The position numbers and the translations under genes were made by a program. From Azolla pinnata (lineage: Eukaryota > Streptophyta > Polypodiopsida > Salviniales > Salviniaceae), in NCBI GenBank assembly GCA_037176905.1, contig JBBBWG010030043.1, positions 1 through 41,330 on the forward strand: a stretch of DNA of 41,330 bases. Reading direction: 5' to 3'. Every line of letters starts with the position of its first letter. The stretch's first letter is position 1. This document shows positions 10,803-22,988 of the stretch, piece after piece. The notes beneath the pieces are model-generated. The model ran no database searches and was not told the origin of the DNA. It saw only the letters and a program-made list of their open reading frames with translations.

Positions 10803-13800
10803 TTAAACATTGGATCTATCTTGCTCCATATTGCCAATATCCATAAGCCGCAAAAATGCATTCTGGTTAACAGTAATACTTCCCTGAAACTCATGATCTT
10901 TGAAGCCACCCTTGCATGAAGTGGCTCTAGGTAAAGACTTGGACCTCAACCTTGAACTTAAATGATCCACACTGACTCTATTTCGGCGATTGAATAGTTT
11001 ATTTGCATCTAAACCTTGATATGTGGCCGCTAAGCCTCTTTGCTTCCCTAATTGTAGCTTTCGGGGATGACCACCACCGTACGTGTCATCACTTTTCCCT
11101 CTGCTTATAGTGTTGTGGTCCAGACTTTTACCCTTGAATGATCCTTCTGAATATGCACGAAGTGGCTGTGCACTTAAAACAGCATTTGTACTAGGAATAT
11201 TTTCTATCCCTTCTATCACAGAAGCTTCTGGTTCGGGCTGCCACACACTTGCATGCTGTAGAGTATCCTGCAACGTGTTAGGGAAACAATGAACTTGCTG
11301 CCAAAGCTTGACCAATATAACAAACAAAACACTCTCTTCATATTCACAATAGGGTTCAGGCTTTACGTTCAATAAAATTGAGACCCAAATTTAAAACAGC
11401 ATGTGTTTAAGGTGAAAATTTTCTTACACCTTTGTTGTTTTCATCACAGTTCAGATCATATCGTAGTATAATTATTACTGATGCTGGATAGGGTTCACAA
11501 AATACAGAGGGAACCATAAGGAGAACCACAAAACCACATTTGAATTCCTATTTTTCTTTGCATGAACGAGAAGCTGGTAAGTTATATATGTAAGAAAGAA
11601 AATAACTTAATATATTCTTTAGCTTTGTTTTCATGTAGATAGTTGCTCAGGCCAAGACACTATCTAAAACATTAGCAACTGTAACAATTGGTTAACTACA
11701 AACATTTGAGAATATAATATCAGAATTTTAAATGAACCTTACGTGTATCAACAAATTCCTGCATTTTACAACAAATAGGAAGGAAAATGTAAAATCCATA
11801 AATGAACGCAGCTTTACCTGTAGGTTTTCTGGAGGCATTTTCTTACACAGCAACCTTTCAGCGGTTCGTAATTGTGTCAACATCCTCTCCTTGTCAAGCA
11901 TCCATCCAAACTTGTTATTATTTACCATTCCTCCTGTAAGAATACCGTTATTTTCCTCACCAACAGAAGGTGCAGCAGCAGCAGGTGCAGCAGTTCTAAA
12001 AAATGAGGCAAATTGTATGGGGGGTCCAGATGGATTTATCTCCGCATTTGATTTGAGTAATTCACTAGAGCTTATATCTCCTTCAGGTGGCAGTCCAAGC
12101 TTTGATCGCAGCAACCTGTTTTCTTCTTTCAGCTGATCTATCTCTTTATGAAGGTTTACGATAACCTAATATGACATTAAATCAGAAGGTTCAACTATAA
12201 ATCTTGAACATTAATAGTTCGACCATAAGTGAGTTGCAAACTACACCTTGGTTACTCAAAGATATTTGATAATCACCCACAATCAAGGAAAACATTTAGA
12301 GAAAAACTGGAAAATGATCTTCAATGTACCTTGTCTCTCTCATCAATATTTACTGATGGCACATTCACAATTGTCTTTGTACATGTGGCATAGTACAAAG
12401 TACTTAATGTTTCTTCAACAACGGAAGAAGCTGGTGAGATACAAGCGATCATCAATGCAAGGCTGTTCCCACCCAGCGACTCCATCAAGAGTTTTGTTAA
12501 CATACTTTCTCTGAATCAAAAACAATTTAAATTTCAGATGTATTACTGTACCTACAGAACTGAAAAAGTTTGTGTGAAGTTACGTCAGCCTACACACCAA
12601 ACCCTTTCATATAAAGAACCTCCTATACATATGGAAGACTGGAAGTATGGATGCATTGAAAATTCAGCTAATCACTTTGGCAGTGACACTAGAAGTACAT
12701 GCTAAATGTTAAAGATCAATAGATATCTGTTAGATTTACCATGGAGTTGCAATGCGATGCCAGTATTATTTATTACAATAAAGATATACCCACTAAGCTA
12801 GAAGCACAAAATGGTCCAAACTTCTGCCTCACTATCCATGCAAAGCCAAATTTCACATGATTTGACCATCTTATAAGTAAGGTTAAAAACATCTTCAACA
12901 TTATTGGGTTACCCTAAGCTGGAAATCCCATATGAAAATCCATGTGAAAATACCCTAGGTGATTATCTGTATACTGCAGGCGTTTCAAAAAACTAATACC
13001 TGTATGGCACCAAGTCACCCTTTTTACCCTCTGCTAAAGCTGAAATAACCTGGAAGCCAGAAACAGGAAAAGTTTTAGGTTGAACCTGAAGTCCCAATTA
13101 ACAGTACACACAACAGAATAAAACACCTCAACAGGGATTGATTTTAAATATGACTAGTATTTTCATGGGATTCACACACTTACTCTAGTGGTCACAAGCA
13201 AAGGCTTTCCATCAGCAGAAGAATCTCCATAATGGATACACATGAAGTTGAAACAAGTGGAACCTAAATTTGTGTCCTTTATCTTATGCAAAATTTGGTA
13301 GCATACAAAATAGTTTAATGCAATCTAAAATCGCCTACTGGTGCACAAAAATTCTGTAGGAAAAGACAAACAGGAACAGCATTTACTTTACAAATCACCA
13401 GAACCATAATTGATTTCAGAAGACCAACTTAATTTGCAAGCTGTAGAGATAAAGTTCTGCAATTTACATAAAACTTTTACTTACAGGCATTGTAGCAGAT
13501 TTTAGCAAATATTTCTAAAAAGTTAGAACAAATATCTTTTTGCAATGCCAGAGGGCACAAAACTTAAAAAGAAAATTAGAACTAAAGAGCCAGAATACAT
13601 CTTTTTAGGATGTTACCAGAGCTGAGTTATGATTTTTAAGAATTCAGAACCAATATTTGGAACAGAAAGATGTTACACTTATTCTAGATCGAGAGTTGGA
13701 ATGTCCCAAGCTTTGGAAAACAGTTTATTGTATACCAAACACAGCTCTTCCCGTGAATGGTCAGAACAAAGCATTCTATCTTTTGGCAAGTAAATGATTC

Positions 13801-16800
13801 TTAAAGAACTGTGCAGATACGGGGTTTTGCTTGAATGAACTAAACTTATTTCACTTTGGGTTTCCCTCTACAGCAAAAGTATTAGAAGACATTTTGGGTT
13901 TTCCTCTGCTCATTAGTGCACTTTTCTTTGTTCAAAAAGACAGATGAACAACAGAAAAGCAGCATTTCATAAATTATATTGATCACCTTTCCTAGTGTAA
14001 ATAAGGATCGGTTGATATTTCCTGTTTCTTTGAGCATATCTCCAGAGCTTCTACTTTTTTTCAGTCTTTCACTTCCAGCAAGATCAACAAACAGCATTTT
14101 ACCATATCTAACAATAGGAGGGCCACCGTCAATCTCAGTAATTGAATCCACATGAAGGGTCATAATGCAATGACTTCTGCTGCTATCTTTATTAAGATCA
14201 TGAGATCCAACCTGTACAACACAAATTTTACAATAAGAATAAACTCTTTTCAAAGATTATGAAAAGAGTATAACTATACAAATAAAATACCTTGCGATTT
14301 TTGGCCCCTTCATTGAGAACAGAGAACACGTCATCAACAGTCTCACAATCAACTAGAAGAAGATTATCAACATAGTATCCATCTTTCACGCACCATTTTA
14401 CATCTCTCGGGGCGCAATCTAAGCGTAATAAATCATTCACCTAAAAAGAAATAAAATTCAAATGATTCACATCTATTTGACTGGACATAAATCAAAAGAC
14501 TCTATTTCACTCTGTGTTTCACTTCGGGGCAGACTATTAATTTATGAAACCCTAGTTTGTAAGGCTGCATACGATAAAATAGTAGGGGTATAACTATTTA
14601 TTATTTCAGATCCCTCTTGTAATTCTACGGCTAAATATCACTAACTCAATCAGCATACGGGTTCTTGACAATCCACCAGCTCATCCACTGGAGGAATTTG
14701 AAACCTAGATTTACATTCATGAGGGATACCTCTCCTTTTGCTTTGATGGGAACAGAGAGAAACTAAGAAAAAAGCAGAGATCATATTGTCAAGATACCTA
14801 CTGTATCAATGCATGGTTCAAATCTCACGCACCCTCACCCTATTAGAACAATAGATGTTATGCAAGCATGCATAAGAGAAGCATATTAAAACATGGATAA
14901 AGGTATGAAGATAATGGAAGCTGGAGCCTCAGATATATAGGATTTTGATAGCATGAAAGTGATTGAGAATTGGGGTCACCTGATTGTAACCACACAAGTA
15001 TGTGTTAAATGTACACCACGAGCTTGATTACAATGCGTAATCTCAAAAAGCAAATTCGTAACGATATATCTCGAAAAGATGTATAGTTATTCACGTCAAA
15101 AAAATTTCAGTTATACTTGAATAATTAGATAGTTTTACATGATCGTGTTTTAGCATGACCCTTGTTTATTGGCAACATAAGTGGTTTCGCAGAATACCTG
15201 TTCATTATAGACCTCATAATAAGATGCTCGCAAAGAATAGGATTTTTTATTGCTGCCAGTAGAATGTAATTTCATAGCTGCAAATATGCTTTCTACACAT
15301 TGGGCAATAAGACCGTCTTCATGACTACTCTCCTGCAGAAAGATTATTTATATATCTTTTACTAATTTAGTATTAACAAGATGAAAAAAATGCAGTGATA
15401 CAAACCTCATTCCGACCGCACATGGTGTATGTTTTACCAGATCCTGTTTGGCCACAAGCTATCACAGCTGAAGAGTAGCCATCTAACACACAGTCCAAAA
15501 GTTTCTGTACGTCACACCTCTCCATGATCTGATCTTGCCGAACTTCATGACTGAGGCAACCATCGAACTACCAATGGCAACGCACTTGTAAATAATATAG
15601 TCAAAGTAAGAACAAGTTATGAACTCAATTTTGAATATCAAACCTACATACCTGGAACTTTCTTGTCAAGGAATTGTATCCATAGCCATAGTCTACGACC
15701 TGAACAGACGACTAAGATATGAGCAATAAGAAAATTCATGTGTGCTCTCAAGTTCATTCGAATAAAATATAGAACGTGTAGACAAATGCATTATTTGACT
15801 TGAGATATACATGTTGTGATCACATGGACAAATATTTGACTTGAGATATACAAAAAATTCATTTTCTACAGAAATTCGCCAACACAAACATAGGTTTCTC
15901 ACAACTGATTTCAAAAAGTAGCAAACATTCCTTGCTGAAGTCACAATTTATGTGTTCCATTGAGTATCTAAAGTGCACGTGATCGTGCATTTATTTCTAT
16001 GTAGGTTTCCAGATCAGAAGTATATAAGTGGATCGGATAAGTTAGAATGGACAACTCTCAACCAAGTGAAGAGAAAAAGAAGATCATTTTAGCTCATATT
16101 CTTCCTGGCGAAGCACCTGGTAAAGCCCAAAGTTCTATGATCCTTTCCTGGCTAAATATTCTGGTATAACAATCCAAACCCCACGGACTTTTTTTGTTGT
16201 GCAACTACTGGAAAAAAAACTTCATGAAAGTGGGCAGTTACAGTTTCTTTTCGCTTGTAAGATAATTATTTTCTATTGCTTAGTGGAACCTTAATATCTG
16301 TATAACGTATTTCGAATCAAACTCGTTGATACCTAATATGATGTAAAACTGTTAATCCATTCATCAAACTATGTGTACCATGTTATGTTTACTAGTAACA
16401 AGAATGTTGCACCAGTAATAAATACAGATTTTTTTTATAAGGGACATAGTTTCCAGTAATAACAAACATATAAATCTAATCATTTCAAGCGCGTAATTTT
16501 GTGTGGTTTGAAAGTTTCCCCTCTTATAGAAAATAAGTTTTCCAGTAACTAACCATTCACCAAGTCAAAAGAGAGGATTATTTATGAAGCGGATGTACAT
16601 TGGAAATTGGGGGTTGATACCTTAATGAACTGGGTTTGATCTTTCAAAACTTGGACACATGATTTCTCACCACGATCTATTTCTTCCTTTGATAGTGGTC
16701 GCACTCGAACAAAAACACGTATATTCCCTTTTTCTTCACCAGGAGTGTCTGATTGTAATGTGACATAACCTATTCATTTCCTTTCTCAAGATTTATATTC

Positions 16801-17744
16801 TTCTTTTCATAAGATTTACTCCCAATAAAGAATTTTTAGTGTTACAGTTTGTTTGCCAAAATTACAATTGCCTTCGAGCTTAATGAATGAGTATTTAATT
16901 CTATGGTAAAGAGACCGCAGAAGACAAAAAAAAAGAGCCTACAGTCAATGATTATATCTCATTTGAGTATCTAAGCTGATTGAACGTGTCCTATACGTGT
17001 ATTTTGCTGGAGATGTTATGTGGTCCGTTTAAGATAAAATTGTGTGTAACTACTTTGAAGGAGAGACAATTAAGTATACTATCTTTGCAACCTCGGTTTT
17101 AAATGATGAAAGCAATTGATATTTAGTCGAAAAGTATTGAGGAATACGGTTATAATTTACTGAGATATTTATCAACTCCAAAACCCTGTTGAGAGGATAA
17201 AATGCTTGGTAGATTTCTGGCAAAGTGCCTATACAATATTATGAGACTGTGGAAACAAATACAGAACTAACTGCAGCGAATTTATGAGAGTAGAAAATTC
17301 AGTATGATCATCAGTGGATCCATATGTGCGATCAAATTTCTCTTTTTTCCGGTCTATATCAGAAAGAAAAACAATCAAAATACTGTTGCTCCTAGGGAAA
17401 AAGTTTCTCAAAAATCGTTATTTAAATGACTGTGACCCTTATCCATGCATAATGGATAGTCTTTCAGAGGGAAATCAGTTCTGATTGGGGACAGATTTCG
17501 ACATTTCCTTGATGTACCCAGCTAGCTAGCCTTCTCTTAAGAGAATTATGTCAAAAAATTGCAGAGAGTTTGTAGTAAGCCAGACACATTTCTGGAGTAA
17601 CTAAGAAAGGCTTACACATCCATAAACAGCAGTAAGCAGGATATTATGTGAATGAATAAAAGACGGAAACTGAGAGTGTGATGACTAACTTCGATCCTTC
17701 ACGGGCGATTTGCGACCAGTTTGAACTTCGATGTTCTTCGTCAT
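10803..17744 (-). CDS. kinesin-like protein, N-terminal motor (subfamily unresolved)
   Basis: A microtubule motor with its motor domain near the N terminus. The exons are 17744-17690, 16748-16621, 15699-15652, 15567-15406, 15332-15198, 14440-14291, 14211-13987, 13049-13000, 12510-12330, 12165-11818 and 11267-10803, giving 648 residues in phase. Visible motifs are [11 protein letters not shown] at the first strand, P-loop GQTGSGKT (116-123), YNEQVNDLL, switch I NKDSSRSH (233-240) and switch II DLAGSE (269-274). The [10 protein letters not shown] helix ends the motor near residue 365. A short charged helix ([17 protein letters not shown]) follows, probably coiled coil, then a Ser- and basic-rich tail with no known domain. 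The usual YRDSKLT is YRESMLT here. The ATG sits in GCCATGA. The tail is not that of KIN-14, KIN-13 or KIN-7, and I cannot name the subfamily. Confidence 0.93.
15782..15855. repeat. short direct repeat in a kinesin intron
   Basis: TATTTGACTTGAGATATACA occurs twice, about 48 bases apart, in the intron between exons 2 and 3. It looks like a local duplication and has no recognised function. Confidence 0.8.
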
Positions 17745-18013
17745 GGCGGAGAAGGATGAATTGGATGGAGCGGAATGACGGTGTGAATAAATCGCTGTGC
17801 GAGAGACGGGCGGGCTGGCAGGCAGACGTAAGACCGTGTGAATTTTGCCCGGCAGATGAGAGGAAGAAAACGGCGATTGAACTGAAGAAATGCTGCTGCG
17901 CTCTTTCCCGTCCCTGCTGGCAGAAGACGCTGACTACCTCACCATCGCCAATGCCATTGCCGAACAGACGCTCAGACGAGCGAAGTTGCTTCTAACGATC
18001 TTTGCGCCGCCTT

Positions 18014-18101
18014 AACCGTGGTTAAATCACATAACCATGGTTAGGTCCCCTGACTGACCATGGTTGGGACCTAACCATGGTTAATTACCCCAGTCATGGT
18101 T
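18014..18101. promoter_or_regulatory. array of five AACCATGGTT near-palindromes upstream of the kinesin gene
   Basis: Five copies of a self-complementary core start at 18014 (AACCGTGGTT), 18033 (AACCATGGTT), 18056 (GACCATGGTT), 18073 (AACCATGGTT) and 18092 (AGTCATGGTT). Their spacings are 19, 23, 17 and 19 bases. Inside the array, 18032-18049 and 18066-18083 form a perfect 18-bp inverted repeat with a 16-base loop. The array lies about 270 bases upstream of the kinesin ATG. A dimeric DNA-binding protein or a cruciform is plausible. GGTTAA-type sites are known for trihelix factors, but no factor can be assigned from the sequence. Confidence 0.75.
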
Positions 18102-18588
18102 AATCTGGTTATGTTTTCCCTTGTTGTGTATATACATATATTTATAAAATATGCAAAACCAATCAACAGCTCAAAATTGCACAAAATTGCAATTATGAGT
18201 AATGGTCTTAAAGCGATCTTAGTGAAACTCGAGACAATCATAAAAGATTGTCCTGGCTTGATACATCATACCGCGAAAGTTCGAGGTATCCAATGTATCG
18301 AAAATGGCCAAAAACCTAACAATGGAATACCATTAGATCTTCTCGGCATGAGCTGATAATCTGTAATTTGGTTACCCCCAACGTGTCAAGGATCACCCTT
18401 GTGCAACAAGCTCCCTTTGTTATTGTTCGTAATAAGAAAGGATTGTGTTTTATTTGAAGATCTTCCATGTATGCCTACCTTTAATTTTACAAGAGTACAA
18501 GCTTTGCATGGATCCTTTTGAATCGAGAATTATCGAGATGTCACACCGAGTTGGTCGAACTCGACATCATCGATCTCAACGAAGTATG

Positions 18589-18593
<5 letters not shown>

Positions 18594-18621
<28 letters not shown>
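18594..18621. repeat. (TA)n microsatellite flanked by TCGAT
   Basis: An alternating TA run is bounded by GTCGATATA on the left and TATATCGATC on the right, so the whole block is close to a perfect palindrome. It can extrude as a cruciform and is probably unstable in length. Confidence 0.9.
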
Positions 18622-18625
<4 letters not shown>

Positions 18626-18739
18626 CAAGGCAGACTCACGATGCGAAAAAATATGGCACACCATCTACCCACTGTATATATAAGTGTGATTTGTATGTTG
18701 CCTATTGCAACAACTATGTTCTTTCTATAGTTTTTACAT

Positions 18740-19450
18740 TTCTACTACACAAATATACATGCACATACGCACATGCATACATACATGTACATACGCAACA
18801 TGCATACATACTTGCACATACGTACATGAATACACAAACGCACGCATACATACATGCACACACAAACACATGCATGCTTACACACACACACATACATACA
18901 TACATATAGTTTTACACTTCTATTGTACATGCATCTACATACATGTACCTACACACATGCATACATACATACATGTACATCCACGCATGCATACATACAT
19001 ACATGTACCTACACACATGAATACATACATACATGTACATTCACGCATGCATACATACATACATGTACCTACACACATGAATACATACATACATGTACAT
19101 CCACGCATGCATACATACATACATGCACACACATACATGCATACAAAATGCACATACATGCACACACAAACACATGCATACCCCCCCACACACACACATA
19201 CATATATGACTCTACACACCCACACATGCATACCCACACACACACATATACACACACATATACATATATGACTCTACACACCCACACATGCATCGACATA
19301 CAGATGCACCACATGCATACAAGCATATCCACACCTCCACATATTGGCATTACATCCATAAATATGAATGCATGCATGCACACACACATGCATCATACAT
19401 GCATGCACACACATACATGCATACATGCATACATACATACATACGCACAT
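18740..19450. repeat. CATA/CACA-type repeat tract with a regular 60-bp array
   Basis: The tract consists of CATACATACATG, CACACACA and related units, nearly all alternating pyrimidine and purine. Between about 18931 and 19130 it forms a regular array of 60-bp units, with ACATGTACCTACACACATG at 18941, 19001 and 19061. The units alternate CACGCATGCATAC with CACATGAATACATAC segments. The tract continues with less regular units towards 19450. Confidence 0.92.
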
Positions 19451-19454
19451 GCAT

Positions 19455-19870
19455 ACATACATCGCCACGCACAGGATACACATACAGAGAGGAAAACGGA
19501 AGGGGGAAGGAGCATGCACGCACATGCACATACATACACCCACGCATGCATACATACATCGCCACGCACAGGATACAACATACAGAGAGGAAAACGGAAG
19601 GGGGAAGGAGCATGCACACACATGCATACAAACATGCATGCACACATACATACATACATACATACGCACATGCATACATACATCGCCACGCACAGGATAC
19701 ACATACACAGGAAAACGGAAGGGGAAGGAGCATGCACACACATGCATGCACACATGCATGCACACATACACACATGCACACATACATACATACAAACACA
19801 CATGCATACATACATCACCACGCACAGGATACACATACGCAGAGGAAAACGGAAGGGGGAAGGAGAAGGG
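19455..19870. repeat. four copies of a CCACGCACAGGATACA ... GGAAAACGGAAGGGG block upstream of CCCH-KH
   Basis: A block of about 55 bases contains CACGCACAGGATACA, then AGAGGAAAACGGAAGGGG and AAGGAG. It begins at about 19463, 19560, 19684 and 19816, with CATACATA filler between copies. The last copy runs directly into the leader and start region of the CCCH-KH gene (TAGGGTTTTTGGCGAATGG). The three upstream copies therefore look like extra copies of a leader or core-promoter segment. Confidence 0.9.
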
Positions 19871-19876
19871 TTAGTC

Positions 19877-19884
19877 TAGGGTTT
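19877..19884. promoter_or_regulatory. telo-box (TAGGGTTT) at the CCCH-KH leader
   Basis: TAGGGTTT, the complement of AAACCCTA, lies 8 bases before the ATG of the CCCH-KH gene. In plants this element is known from promoters and leaders of ribosome and translation genes. A role here is inferred from position only. Confidence 0.55.
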
Positions 19885-19891
19885 TTGGCGA

Positions 19892-22800
19892 ATGGAAGCT
19901 CCTCCGCCGAAGAAGAAGGCCAACCATTCCTCTCTCTCCCCATCTTCTTCTGCTTCTCTCTCCTTCGATGACCGTAGCCTTAATGGCCACGTTTCAGGTA
20001 AGCTGCTCCCCCATCTTCTCCCCCCTCCCCCCCTTCCCCTCTGCTTCGCATCTGTACGCCATGGTTTGCCTTAGAACCTCCTCCTCTCCGCCGCACGCCT
20101 GTACTCGTGGTCTTCTAGAGCAGCTACAATACTCGATATTTACTGCCTGGCCAATGGTTTGTCGCTCCCGTCTTTATTTGAACACTGGCCTTGGATCCTG
20201 ATGCTATTCGTAGCCCGTATGTTTTAGATCTGGAATTTTTCTTCTGATTTCTCCACTCAGAGAGAAAGCTCATATTTATAACGGGATACTGATATTCTCA
20301 ATTATCTGAACACGTATATAGAGATGTTATCTGTATAGATGATTTTAAAAAAATCTACCGAATTTCAAAAAGATATTATGATGGTAGCATATAGCTACTT
20401 TGTGAAAAAAATCTGTAATTGGAATAAATTAATGCATGTATATGTAGCATAAATATATGCGGAAAGCTTGAATGCTTGAAAAATATTCAACAGACCAACC
20501 CCTGGAAAGATTTAGAAACCTTTTGAAAAGACTGAAAAGGTTTGATGAAAAAATTTCAAACACCAGAATCTCTGGAAAGTTTTGAAATGGTCGAGTCTTT
20601 AAAATTTTGAAGCAAGGTTGCTAATCAGGATTAATATGGCTAATATGTGAAATGGTATGGTTAGTATGGCTTTGGAAATCCAAATTGAAGATCTGGAAAC
20701 GGTATGAATTCTGTGGCTTTGAAGAACGAAATTGGATCTGTGTAATCTTCCGTGAATATGTAAAAATGTTATCTAACCTCAAGGGAAAATTTTTCCTACC
20801 CAATTGAATGATTTTGGTTGTCTGTAACATTGTCTGATTCTTCATCTAAACAAAATTGACTTACATAAATACTCTTAAGGAACCAAAGGAAGTGTTGGAG
20901 CAGAGAAGGAGCCAATCCCAACAAATATAGGAAGCAAATCAAAGGCTTGCCTCAAATTTTTCAGGTTTTAATTCTTATCCTGTTTGAAAAGAAATGGCAC
21001 AGTGAAGTTGAATTACACTTCTGAAAATCCACGGTTCAGTCATATATAGGTTTGAATTAAATCAATTCTAGGAACATTCCCAACTTTTATCTTTGTTCCA
21101 ATTTAAGATGATGTCATCATTAACATCTACATTGTGTATCTGTAAGTTAAGATTACATACCTATACACACCATAAATATATGTACAAAGCAAAGGTGTTT
21201 GATGAGCCAAGTTCTATATACAAGTTTGCATTTTTTTTAGAAGATGTTCTGGAGTTGAGATCCATATTGTTTCAGCTGTTAGCTGAAAAATGCAGCATTT
21301 GTAAAGTGTTAATGTAATATATTGTGTAAAATGCGTCCAATGTCCAAGTTCTCTCCCTCTATTGACATATGCTAAAGTCAGCGTCTGTGTTGTTCCTCTC
21401 TTGATTGTAGGACATCACTAAAGTCGACAATTAACTAGAATCTTTTCTAAAGAATAAGGAGTTAGAGAATGCACTTGGTTTATTCATGCGTTGGATTTGA
21501 GTGGTAGTTACTGTTCTCTTTAAATTGATGCTTCAAGCATGATTATTTAAAGCTTGTCTTCTGTAGTCTTAGTCTTCCCTTAAATACTTCTTGATCTTAA
21601 GTGCTAGTGAGATATTGTGAGTAGGTGAGAGTATGATTGAGTGCTTGAACTTAGCTTGTGAACGAATTCGTTGTGCCTCATGGTGTACTAGTGCATTGGA
21701 AGACAACAGGAGTTGCCGTCGCAACAACCAGGAGCAGTTAATATCAGCCTTCAGCTTGACCACTGGATAATATACATCCATTGTCTGTGGAAAGCTGAAA
21801 ATTCATATCCTCTTCTGGTCAAATTATATAGTTATATTTTGAGATTGTTCTGTTCTATCATTCGTTTAGATTGCTGGAATGCTTAAAAGGAACGTGCTAT
21901 TCTTTGTTCATCAAAACCAATCCGCACAAAAGCTTGGCAAAGATTTTTCGGGAATTGGATTGAACATCCATCCATCTGAAGAGAAGTAATACGTTGTCTA
22001 AGTTTTCTGCACATTGACTTGATATTTGACACTTGCATGATTTGAATATTTCAAGCTTCCCTAAATTATTAAATGATAAGCTTATCTTGTTGTCCCGATA
22101 ATCTAAATGATAAGCTTATCTTGTTATCCCGATAATCTTCACAAGCCTATATGTTTTTACTGCTGCAGGTGATGCTTTGGTGTGTATATAATGTTTTAGA
22201 TAATTAATTAACCCTCTATGATTTGTATTTTCAGCACATCTGGCTGTCCGTATGGAGAGGGTTGTCACTTCTTACATTATGTGCCCGGTGGTGTGGCATC
22301 TCTTGGATCTTACCCTTCTGGAAATAGCACTACATCACGAAAAGAGTCCACCCACAGTAATGTATCTATTCCATCTGTGCCTCAACGTGAACAAGGATTG
22401 ACTCGTTCAGGTTTCAAGACACGCCTATGCAAGAGTTTTGAGACCCCAGAGGGATGCCGATTTGGACAGAAATGTAATTTTGCACATGGAGAGTTGGATC
22501 TGATGAATAATTCTGGAGATCGAAGAAGACCACTTGGTTTCTTGTCTAATGCACAATTTGAAGAGAACAAAGGTTCAAGGGCCTATCAGGAACCATCTCC
22601 CCCTGGGCTGGCCACCACTTTTGGAGCTGTTTCAATAGCGAAGGTTGTGATAGATGCAGCTCTTTCTGGTATCATCATTGGTAAAGGTGGAGTTAATGCC
22701 AAGGCGATATCTCGTACAAGTGGTGCTAAGATCTACATAAAAGATCATGAGTCAGATGTGACACTGAAAAATGTTGAGATGGAAGGGTCATTTGATCAGA

Positions 22801-22988
22801 TCCAAGAGGCGAGTAGGATGGTTCGTGAGCTTCTTTCTGACAAAGACATCAGTCGACTTAAGGCAAATGGTGGTGAATTCAAATCGAAACTATGTGAAAA
22901 TTTTCCAAAAGGCACTTGTACTTTTGGGGATCGTTGTCATTTTGCACACAGTCAAGGTGAGCTACATCACCCACCTGCTTCTTTGTAG
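19892..22988 (+). CDS. CCCH zinc-finger and KH domain RNA-binding protein
   Basis: A probable RNA-binding protein of the plant CCCH-KH family. The exons are 19892-19997, 20880-20964 and 22235-22988, which give 314 residues in phase. Finger 1 (C-x8-C-x5-C-x3-H, residues 59-78) is split by intron 2 inside CLKFFS/TSGCPYGEGCHFLH. Finger 2 spans 129-148 (CKSFETPEGCRFGQKCNFAH). The KH domain covers about 198-264, with the IIGKGG loop near 211-216. Finger 3 (C-x7-C-x5-C-x3-H) is at 284-302. The order CCCH, CCCH, KH, CCCH and the length match rice and other plant relatives. The N terminus (MEAPPPKKKANHSS) looks like a short basic, possibly nuclear, segment. The 3' end is uncertain: CAAGGTGAGC just after finger 3 is a good donor, so another exon could replace the last dozen residues. 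The last tandem leader block ends directly upstream. Confidence 0.9.
22071..22138. repeat. 34-bp tandem duplication in CCCH-KH intron 2
   Basis: Two copies of a 34-bp unit start at 22071 and 22105. Each contains the 12-bp palindrome GATAAGCTTATC followed by TTGTTGTCCCGATAATCT, and they differ at one base. They lie about 100 bases upstream of the exon 3 acceptor. Confidence 0.93.

Larger units (their letters stand above)
17745..19891. other. divergent spacer between the kinesin and CCCH-KH genes
   Basis: This 2.1-kb region separates two head-to-head genes. It holds the kinesin 5' leader (up to about 18000) and the palindrome array at 18014-18101. A run of ordinary sequence follows, then a TA microsatellite near 18594-18621 and more than 1 kb of CATA/CACA-type repeats that reach the CCCH-KH leader. 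The reading frames made of His, Thr and Tyr over the repeats, and of Cys, Val and Met on the other strand, are repeat translation. Confidence 0.8.

Noticed and set aside
18705..19971. Long overlapping frames on both strands rich in His/Thr/Tyr or Cys/Val/Met (up to 341 codons)
   Set aside because: They are translations of CATA/CACA repeats in all frames, with no domain and no splice context.
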